Shown here piece by piece: positions 1-7,190 of a stretch of 64,000 bases of DNA. A program made the translations under genes and the position numbers. A model generated the notes under the pieces. That model searched no databases. It had not been told where the DNA came from and saw only the letters and a list, made by a program, of their open reading frames with translations. This DNA is from Leeuwenhoekiella marinoflava DSM 3653. GTDB lineage: Bacteria; Bacteroidota; Bacteroidia; Flavobacteriales; Flavobacteriaceae. Each line of letters begins with the position of its first letter. Within the stretch, counting starts at the first letter, position 1. The stretch spans positions 186,001 to 250,000 of the forward strand of contig NZ_FQUN01000006.1 of the NCBI RefSeq assembly GCF_900129005.1, read 5' to 3'.

Positions 1-1
1 A

Positions 2-1663
2 AAATTTGTAGGAACGGGTGAGCGATTTTCAAAATTAGACTTATCTGGACGTACATTTCAGCTAAAAAATCAAGATGGCCAAGGTGTAAATAACAAGCGA
101 ACATATAAAAATGTTCCCTTTTATCTATCTAGTGAGCTGTATGGTTTGTTTTTGCATACTTCTGCTTATTGTAAATTTTCAATGGCCGATTTTTCTACAC
201 GTTCGGTTCAGATTTATACAGAAGAACCTGTTTTAGATCTATTTCTAATAGGTGATGCTTCACCGGAGCGTATAATATACCGTTACAAACAACTTACTGG
301 TTTTCCAGAAGTTCCTCCTATTTGGAGTTTTGGGATTTGGATGAGTCGCATGACTTATTTTTCAGAAGAAGAAGTAATTGAAATTTGTGACAGACTTAGA
401 GAAGAGAAATTTCCTTGTGATGTTATCCATTTAGATACGGGTTGGTTTGAAACGGACTGGCTTTGTGAATGGAAATTTAATTCTGAAAGATTTCCTGACC
501 CAAAAGCTTTTATTTCAAAATTGAATAAAAGAGGATTTCGCTTAAGTCTCTGGCAGATGCCCTATATCTCAGAAAATGCGCAACAGTTTAAAGAAGCTAC
601 TGAGAACAAATATATAGGCGTAGCCTTGAATACACCTAAAGAGAAGGGTTCTAACTTTAGTAATCTTGATTATGCTGGTACAATAGATTTTACCTATCCC
701 AAGGCTGTTAAATGGTATCAAGATCTACTCCAAGAGTTATTCGATATGGGAGTGAGTGCCATTAAAACAGATTTTGGTGAAGAGATTCATATGAATGCTG
801 AATATCATGGAATGCCACCCGAGCTTTTAAATAATCTTTATGGTCTTCTTTATCAAAAGGCAGCTTACGAGATTACAAAATCTGCTAGAGGTGAAGGTAT
901 TATCTGGGCAAGAGCTGGCTGGTCTGGCTGCCAACGATATCCAATACACTGGGGAGGAGATGCAGCAGCCTCTTGGGAAGGTATGGCAGGTTCATTAAAG
1001 GGCGGACTTCATTTGGGACTCTCCGGATTTGGTTTTTGGAGCCATGATGTTCCGGGTTTCCACGGAGTGCCTAATTTTATGAATTCAGTAATACCTGATG
1101 ATTTGTATGTAAGGTGGACGCAGTTTGGTGTTTTCACTTCACATATTAGGTACCACGGTACTTCAAAAAGAGAGCCTTATTTCTACCCTAATATTTCTGG
1201 TATTGTAAGAAAGTGGTGGCAATTGCGATATGCATTAATTCCTTATTTATTAGAGCAGAGTAAGGCTTGTATGACTTCAGGATATCCCGTATTAAGAGCT
1301 CTTTTAATGCATCATCCAGATGATGTTATGTGTTGGCATATTGATGATCAATATTATCTAGGATCTGATTTTTTAGTGGCTCCAATTATGAATTCTGAAA
1401 ATTCACGAAATATCTATTTGCCAGAAGGAGAATGGGTTAACTTTTTCACAGGAACCGAATATCACGGAACACAATGGATTAAAAATTTTGAAACCAACTT
1501 ACAGGACATGCCAGTATGGATAAGAAAAGGAAGTTCTATTCCTTTGTATACAAACGAAGTAAGTTGTACAGATGAAATGAATTTAGATACCACAATATCC
1601 CTTGAAGTTGATTCAGATTTTAAAGGAATTTGGCAGTATTTGAAAATTGAAGATTCTAACTAA
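2..1663 (+). CDS. GH31 alpha-xylosidase/alpha-glucosidase (YicI-like), 5' end cut by window
   Basis: The reading frame is open to the left edge, so the true start is upstream; 553 residues are visible and roughly 200 N-terminal residues are missing relative to YicI-type enzymes. The visible part starts in the N-terminal beta-sandwich (GTGERF, then YKNVPFYLSS) and runs through the TIM barrel. The nucleophile Asp is in KTDFGE (codon 770-772) and the acid/base Asp is in HWGGD (codon 959-961), 63 residues apart, close to the spacing in YicI. GH31 retaining enzymes of this branch release alpha-xylose, less often alpha-glucose. The gene sits directly before a dioxygenase, a symporter and an isomerase. 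In an RG-II locus the plausible substrate is the alpha-(2-O-methyl)-xylose of chain A. Cellular location cannot be judged without the N-terminus. Confidence 0.88.
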   Translation, partial: KFVGTGERFSKLDLSGRTFQLKNQDGQGVNNKRTYKNVPFYLSSELYGLFLHTSAYCKFSMADFSTRSVQIYTEEPVLDLFLIGDASPERIIYRYKQLTGFPEVPPIWSFGIWMSRMTYFSEEEVIEICDRLREEKFPCDVIHLDTGWFETDWLCEWKFNSERFPDPKAFISKLNKRGFRLSLWQMPYISENAQQFKEATENKYIGVALNTPKEKGSNFSNLDYAGTIDFTYPKAVKWYQDLLQELFDMGVSAIKTDFGEEIHMNAEYHGMPPELLNNLYGLLYQKAAYEITKSARGEGIIWARAGWSGCQRYPIHWGGDAAASWEGMAGSLKGGLHLGLSGFGFWSHDVPGFHGVPNFMNSVIPDDLYVRWTQFGVFTSHIRYHGTSKREPYFYPNISGIVRKWWQLRYALIPYLLEQSKACMTSGYPVLRALLMHHPDDVMCWHIDDQYYLGSDFLVAPIMNSENSRNIYLPEGEWVNFFTGTEYHGTQWIKNFETNLQDMPVWIRKGSSIPLYTNEVSCTDEMNLDTTISLEVDSDFKGIWQYLKIEDSN

Positions 1664-1687
1664 AGTATCACTTATAAATTATTAATT

Positions 1688-2449
1688 ATGAATACGATAA
1701 TATCTGATAATCAATTAAAACAGTACGATGAAGAAGGTTTTTGCATCTTAAAGAATGTAATACCACAAGAACTTTTAGAGCGTTTGCGAGATGAATGTCA
1801 ACGCTTTATAAAGGAAAAAGATGATGAGATGGACAAGAAGGGGATAGAGGTTGATGAGATTAATCATAAAGGGAAACGTTATTTTATTGCCTTACGCTAT
1901 AAAGATAGTGAGACGATGCAGGATCTTATTTTTGGTAAAGAGATGGAAGAGATCGTCAACAAGGTTTTAGGAGACGAAGCGTACTTATTTCTAGAACAAT
2001 TTGTTGTGAAAGCTGCAGATAAGGGAATGACGTTCTCATGGCATCAAGATTCAGGCTACCTTGATTTTGAGCATAAACCCTACTTATCAGTTTGGCTTCC
2101 CCTAGATGATGTTTCTGAAGAAAATGGAACAGTTTATATGCTTCCTTATAAAGATGCTGGTACCAAGAAAAGAATTGATCATGTTCTTCAAGAAGGCACA
2201 AACGATAAAATAGGTTATTTTGGAGATAACCCCGGGGTACCAGCGGTTTTAAAAGCAGGAGATGTAGCTATTTTTTCGAGTACTTGTTTTCATAGAAGCG
2301 GTTCTAATAAAACTAACAAGTCAAGAAGGGTTTTATTGATTCAATATTCGGCACAACCTATTTTGAAAAAAGATGGTAACCCACTTTACTGGGCAGAACC
2401 TTTTCTTAAGGATGGAGAGAATTTAAAAACTCAAGAACTTTCTAAATAA
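1688..2449 (+). CDS. PhyH-family Fe(II)/2-oxoglutarate-dependent dioxygenase
   Basis: This 253-residue protein is typical in length for the phytanoyl-CoA dioxygenase (PhyH) family. It opens with the usual YDEEGFCILKNVI N-terminus. The iron-binding facial triad is visible: H119 and D121 in WHQD, and H202 in CFHRSG. R213/R214 downstream are placed to bind 2-oxoglutarate. There is no signal peptide, so it should be cytoplasmic, unlike nearly every enzyme further right. It starts 24 nt after the GH31 stop and is followed by a sugar symporter. PhyH enzymes hydroxylate or oxidatively demethylate small molecules. In this setting I infer a role in O-demethylation of methylated monosaccharides (2-O-methyl-xylose, 2-O-methyl-fucose), but the substrate is unknown. 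Family assignment is strong, function is speculative. Confidence 0.85.
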   Translation: MNTIISDNQLKQYDEEGFCILKNVIPQELLERLRDECQRFIKEKDDEMDKKGIEVDEINHKGKRYFIALRYKDSETMQDLIFGKEMEEIVNKVLGDEAYLFLEQFVVKAADKGMTFSWHQDSGYLDFEHKPYLSVWLPLDDVSEENGTVYMLPYKDAGTKKRIDHVLQEGTNDKIGYFGDNPGVPAVLKAGDVAIFSSTCFHRSGSNKTNKSRRVLLIQYSAQPILKKDGNPLYWAEPFLKDGENLKTQELSK

Positions 2450-2491
2450 GAAAGGTTACATAAAATTAACTACACTAAAAATCAAAAACTT

Positions 2492-4075
2492 ATGAATATA
2501 TACGACCAGTTAACATCTCTTGATTTTGCTGTCGTAGGCATTTACCTCCTTATCTTATTAGGGATAGGATTCTGGGTTAGCTTTAAATTAAAAGGCTCAA
2601 AAAATGATAATTTATTTTTAGCAAGTAATTCTTTAAAATGGCCGAGTATTGGCTTTACGATGTGGGGTACAAATGTGGGACCATCTATGCTTATTGCATC
2701 AGCGAGTATAGGTTATACAACAGGTATCGTTGCCGGTAATTTTGCATGGTATGCTTTTATATTTATTTTTCTTTTAGCTGTAGTATTTGCTCCCCGATAT
2801 CTGGGAGCTAAGGTGCAAACCTTACCAGAATTTATGGGGAAACGCTTTGGCAATTCTACTCAAAATATATTGGCTTGGTATACGATAGTAACTATTTTGA
2901 TTAGTTGGTTGTCCTTAACGCTTTTTGCCGGAGGTATTTTAATTCAGCAAATATTGAATATGCCGATGTGGCTCTCAATCGTTTTATTACTGACTATTTC
3001 AGCTTTTTTTGCAATGGCTGGTGGTTTAAAGGCAATCGCATTTACAAACGTTTTTCAGATGATATTGCTTATTGTAGTATCAGTAATACTCACGTGGATT
3101 GCATTTTCAGAATTAGGAAGCCTAAGTGCTATTCAAGAAAGAATTCCATCAAATTACTGGAATTTGTTACTACCTAACGACGATATTAATTATCCTTGGA
3201 TCGCCATCTTGTTAGGATATCCGGTTATGGGAGTTTGGTTTTGGTGTACAGATCAATCTATGGTTCAGTCTGTCTTAGGAGCTAAAAATATAAAGCAAGG
3301 TCAGTTGGGAGCAAATTTTACGGGATGGTTAAAAATATTAGATGTTCCATTATTTATAATTCCTGGGATTCTGTGTTTTATACTTTTTCCTGATTTAAAG
3401 AATCCTGACGAAGCTTATATGACCATGGTCACACAATTACTACCATCGGGACTAAAAGGTTTGGTTATGGCTGTGTTAATTGCTGCATTAATTAGTACAA
3501 TCGATTCCGCTTTAAATGCGCTTAGCACGGTTTTTACAATGGATATTTATGTAAAAAAAATGAAACCTGAAGCAACACGAAATCAAATTGTAACCACAGG
3601 TAGAATTGTCACCGTAGTTGGTGCTTTTATAGCTATTTTAATAACGCTTGCTATAAACAGTATTAAAGGCTTAAATCTTTTTGATGTCTTTCAATCTGTT
3701 TTAGGTTTTATTGCTCCTCCTATGTCTGTGGTATTTCTCTTTGGGGTTTTATGGTCTAAAACCACAAGACGTGCAGCAGATAGTATTTTGATATTTGGAA
3801 CCCTTTTAAGTTTAACCGTAGGAGTGCTGTTTTTATGGATTTTTCCTAAGGAAATCTACGATTTTTGGCCTCATTTTCTATTGCTTTCATTCTACCTTTT
3901 TGTAGTGCTTTCCATAGCTATAGTCATCATTTCATTATTGGATTCAAAAAATACAGATACAGAAAATACACTACTTCCCGTAAAGAAAGTAACTATGACC
4001 TTAAGAGCTAAGTTACTTTGGGTTTTACTATTTATAGTGATGCTGGGACTATACCTTTTTTTTAACGGAAACTAA
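2492..4075 (+). CDS. Sodium:solute symporter (SSS/SGLT-like) sugar transporter
   Basis: This 527-residue polytopic membrane protein has about 13-14 hydrophobic segments. The first begins near residue 13. It has SSS hallmarks: the TMWGTNVG region after the first helix and the ISTIDSALNALSTVFTMDIY region (about residues 335-355), which matches the conserved helix that carries the sodium-site Ser/Thr and the DIY motif. Members import monosaccharides or sugar acids across the inner membrane with Na+. It lies between two genes without signal peptides, so it probably supplies their substrate from the periplasm. A sodium-coupled importer fits a marine host. The exact sugar cannot be read from the sequence. 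Confidence 0.9.
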   Translation: MNIYDQLTSLDFAVVGIYLLILLGIGFWVSFKLKGSKNDNLFLASNSLKWPSIGFTMWGTNVGPSMLIASASIGYTTGIVAGNFAWYAFIFIFLLAVVFAPRYLGAKVQTLPEFMGKRFGNSTQNILAWYTIVTILISWLSLTLFAGGILIQQILNMPMWLSIVLLLTISAFFAMAGGLKAIAFTNVFQMILLIVVSVILTWIAFSELGSLSAIQERIPSNYWNLLLPNDDINYPWIAILLGYPVMGVWFWCTDQSMVQSVLGAKNIKQGQLGANFTGWLKILDVPLFIIPGILCFILFPDLKNPDEAYMTMVTQLLPSGLKGLVMAVLIAALISTIDSALNALSTVFTMDIYVKKMKPEATRNQIVTTGRIVTVVGAFIAILITLAINSIKGLNLFDVFQSVLGFIAPPMSVVFLFGVLWSKTTRRAADSILIFGTLLSLTVGVLFLWIFPKEIYDFWPHFLLLSFYLFVVLSIAIVIISLLDSKNTDTENTLLPVKKVTMTLRAKLLWVLLFIVMLGLYLFFNGN

Positions 4076-4091
4076 CAGAGCTGAAAAGAGT

Positions 4092-4982
4092 ATGAAAATA
4101 AAAAACACTAATGATGGTTCTCTTGATGCACCATATTTACGGGTAGATATCAATTACAATACCTGTGATGAACTGCCTACTTTTTCTAGTGGACCGAAGG
4201 GAAATGACCTACAAAAACATACAGCAATTGCTGATGCTGGTTTTAGTGCAATTCAGGATGGAATACCCGATTTATGCAACAAATTGAATCTCAATTTAAC
4301 GGCCCATGCCCGAGTTAATGCTGTAGGGGATTTAAAAGAATTATTGCCCTTATGGAAATCAGAAAGCTACAATTGTGCAACGGTCCATCTAGGCTGGGGA
4401 ATAGAATTTGATTCAGAAGTGAATCGTCTAGTGGAATATATTTTGGACAGTTCAGTGAATTACGATTTTCCAATTTATATAGAAACGCATCGCGCTACCG
4501 TCACTCAAGATATGTTTAGAACAGTGGAGTTGACTAAGCGTTTTCCTGAAATTCGATTTAACGGTGACTTCTCACACTGGTATACCGGGCAGGAAATGAT
4601 TTACGGCGGAATTGAGCAAAAATGGAATTTTTTAGAACCGGTTTTTGACCGTGTCCGATTTCTTCATGGAAGAATTGGTAATCCCGGAAGCATTCAGGTT
4701 GCAATACAAAATAACTTGAATACCGACTATGTGGCTCATTTCAAAGAGATGTGGACGCGTTCTTTTTTAGGTTTTCTAAAATATGCAGAGCCGGGAGATT
4801 ACATCTCATTTACTGTAGAATTACTTAAATCTACTATTTTCTATGCACGTAAAATAACTGACGAAAACGGATTGGAAAGAGAAGAAGGTGATCGCTGGGA
4901 AGAAGCACTGCTTTATAAAACCATCGCAGATGAATGTTGGGCAGAAGCTCAAAACCGTTACGCAAACCTGCAATTACATTAA
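4092..4982 (+). CDS. Xylose-isomerase-like TIM-barrel sugar isomerase/epimerase
   Basis: This 296-residue protein has no signal peptide and is presumably cytoplasmic. It shows the metal-ligand set of the AP endonuclease 2/xylose isomerase-like superfamily: E131 (YIETHR), D159 (NGDFSHW), H191 (LHGRIG) and E242 (TVELL), with H99 in TVHLGWG near the active site. Such enzymes isomerise or epimerise free sugars, sugar acids or sugar phosphates with a divalent metal. The gene follows the symporter by 16 nt and ends one base before the next gene. It probably handles the imported sugar. The N-terminus is somewhat atypical (an extended APYLRVDINYNTCDELP stretch), so the subfamily is unclear. Confidence 0.72.
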   Translation: MKIKNTNDGSLDAPYLRVDINYNTCDELPTFSSGPKGNDLQKHTAIADAGFSAIQDGIPDLCNKLNLNLTAHARVNAVGDLKELLPLWKSESYNCATVHLGWGIEFDSEVNRLVEYILDSSVNYDFPIYIETHRATVTQDMFRTVELTKRFPEIRFNGDFSHWYTGQEMIYGGIEQKWNFLEPVFDRVRFLHGRIGNPGSIQVAIQNNLNTDYVAHFKEMWTRSFLGFLKYAEPGDYISFTVELLKSTIFYARKITDENGLEREEGDRWEEALLYKTIADECWAEAQNRYANLQLH

Positions 4983-4983
4983 A

Positions 4984-7182
4984 ATGAATAACAACTTAAA
5001 AATAAAATTACATCTTGCTCAACTTGTTGTGTGGCTATTTCTGCTTTCAGGAAGTTTTACTTTTGCGCAACAAACAAGTGGTGAAGCAACCTGGATCTGG
5101 TATCCAGGTGACTTTGAAATCGATTTGGCAAATAAAATGCAAAATCGCCGTACCGAACGGGGTTCCTTTTTTCCGGTTTTCTGGAAGACAGATAGTCATT
5201 ACAATCTGGTAGATTTTCATAAAGAATTTGACCTTTCAGAACCTGAAGAAGTTCAGATAGCTGTAGAAGGGAAGTACAACATCAAAATTGACGGTAAGGC
5301 AATTCCCGGGTTTCCTGACAATATTATAATGCCCGCGGGTCATCATAAGTTGAGCCTTAAAGTCTACAATCAAGCTCACGTACCGGCAATATTCATAGAT
5401 GGACAAACCGTAAAATCAGACAAATCCTGGTTGGTAACTTTTGAAGATAAAGAATGGATTGATCAAAGTGGTAAAGTTTCAGATCAATCGGGGACGACCT
5501 GGTTACAAGCCGGTTCTGCTAATTTAAATTCGGTACAGAAATTACCCTCAAATTATGCATTACCTGTAAAACCTCTTAATCCTGTTGATTCACAAAAAAC
5601 AGAACTCGGTACACTTTATGATTTTGGTAAAGAGACCTTCGGTTTTATTAAATTGGAGGGTTTACAAGGGTCAGGTACTGTAGCTATTTATTACGGGGAA
5701 TCTAAAGAAGAAGCGTTGTCCATTGCAAACTGCGAGACCTTAGATCATTTAGAGATTTATGAAACTTCTGCAACAGATTCTATTTTAGAGCTTTCTAAAG
5801 CATTTCGATATATACAGATTGTCACTTCAGAAAAGGTATCGATACAGGATGTAAGCATGCTTTTTGAATATGCTGATGTTGAAGATAAAGGCAGTTTTAA
5901 ATGTTCAGACGAGCGAATTAATGAGATCTACGAGGTAGCGAAATATACGTTTCACCTAACCACACGCGAATTTTTTATTGATGGAATCAAGCGTGACCGG
6001 TGGATTTGGTCTGGAGATGCTAACCAGAGTTATTTAATGAATTATTATTTGACAAATGATTCGCCCACAGTCGAACGTACAATGGTTGCGCTGCGCGGAA
6101 AAGATCCTGTTACAGCACATATCAATACGATTATGGATTATTCCTTGTATTGGTTTTTATCCATTTATGATTATTACCTATACAGCGGCGACCCTACTTT
6201 TATCAAGCAGTTTTATCCCAGAATGCAGTCGTTAATGGAATATTGCCTTTCCCGTCGCAACGAGAACGGTATGATGGAAGGTCTTGCTGGTGACTGGGTT
6301 TTTATAGATTGGGCAGAGGGTTTGAGCAAAGAAGGAGCAGTAAGTTTTGAACAGGTGTTACTGGCACGCAGCCTAGAATCTATGTCGCTTTGCGCTGAAA
6401 TAGCAGGTAATCCAGAAGACTCTTCAAAATACGACGCCTTAGCAAAAGAATTAAAAAGTAAAATTTTTGAAACGTATTGGGATTCAGAAAAAGGAGCGCT
6501 GGTCCATAGCGTGGTAAATGGCAAACCAAAAGATAATGTAACGCGCTACGCCAATATGTTCGGGATTTTCTTCGATTATTTTAATGATTCCCAAAAGCAA
6601 GCAGTTAAAAACAAGGTTCTCTTGAATGATGCTGTTCAGCAAATAGTAACTCCTTATATGCGGTTTTATGAGTTGGAAGCACTTTGTGCAATGGGAGAAC
6701 AAGATTATGTTTTAGATGAAATCAGAGCGTATTGGGGCGGTATGCTTGATCTGGGAGCTACATCATTTTGGGAAGAATACAATCCGGATAAAGAAGGCAG
6801 TGAGCATCTGGCAATGTATGGTAGAGAATTTGGTAAGAGTTTGTGCCACGCCTGGGGAGCGAGCCCTATTTATTTATTGGGAAAATATTATCTGGGCGTT
6901 AAACCCACAAAACCGGGATATGAAACGTATGACATCAAACCGGTTCTAGGGGATCTTAAATGGATGGAAGGAACAGTACCCACTCCTAATGGTAAAATTG
7001 ATTTGTATTGCAGTAAAAAGGAAATCAAGCTTAATTCTGATGAAGGTACTGGGAACTTGATTTTAAAAAGTAAAAGCAAACCCAAAACAAATCATGGAAC
7101 TTTCGTTGAAATAGCTTCAAATACCTACGCGCTTAAGATTACACCTCACACCGAATATTTAATTAATTACAAAGCACTTTAA
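4984..7182 (+). CDS. GH78-type alpha-L-rhamnosidase, compact form
   Basis: I chose the ATG at 4984, one base after the previous stop, because it is followed directly by a signal peptide ending at FTFAQQ. The open frame upstream to 4888 only overlaps the isomerase gene. The product is 732 residues, shorter than the two other GH78 proteins in this window. A beta-rich N-terminal half leads into an (alpha/alpha)6 barrel. The catalytic-acid region is GIKRDRWIWSGD (D338 in RDR) and the base region is SFWEEYNP (E597/E598), followed by HAWGASPIYLLGKYYLGV, a signature of GH78. Such enzymes remove terminal alpha-L-rhamnose by inversion. Location is periplasmic or outer-membrane. Rhamnose is abundant in RG-I and RG-II side chains. 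Confidence 0.85.
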   Translation: MNNNLKIKLHLAQLVVWLFLLSGSFTFAQQTSGEATWIWYPGDFEIDLANKMQNRRTERGSFFPVFWKTDSHYNLVDFHKEFDLSEPEEVQIAVEGKYNIKIDGKAIPGFPDNIIMPAGHHKLSLKVYNQAHVPAIFIDGQTVKSDKSWLVTFEDKEWIDQSGKVSDQSGTTWLQAGSANLNSVQKLPSNYALPVKPLNPVDSQKTELGTLYDFGKETFGFIKLEGLQGSGTVAIYYGESKEEALSIANCETLDHLEIYETSATDSILELSKAFRYIQIVTSEKVSIQDVSMLFEYADVEDKGSFKCSDERINEIYEVAKYTFHLTTREFFIDGIKRDRWIWSGDANQSYLMNYYLTNDSPTVERTMVALRGKDPVTAHINTIMDYSLYWFLSIYDYYLYSGDPTFIKQFYPRMQSLMEYCLSRRNENGMMEGLAGDWVFIDWAEGLSKEGAVSFEQVLLARSLESMSLCAEIAGNPEDSSKYDALAKELKSKIFETYWDSEKGALVHSVVNGKPKDNVTRYANMFGIFFDYFNDSQKQAVKNKVLLNDAVQQIVTPYMRFYELEALCAMGEQDYVLDEIRAYWGGMLDLGATSFWEEYNPDKEGSEHLAMYGREFGKSLCHAWGASPIYLLGKYYLGVKPTKPGYETYDIKPVLGDLKWMEGTVPTPNGKIDLYCSKKEIKLNSDEGTGNLILKSKSKPKTNHGTFVEIASNTYALKITPHTEYLINYKAL

Positions 7183-7190
7183 GTATAACT

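Noticed and set aside
4888-4983. Longer N-terminus for the GH78 gene
   Set aside because: The extension overlaps the isomerase coding region and puts 32 residues before the signal peptide; ATG 4984 is better.
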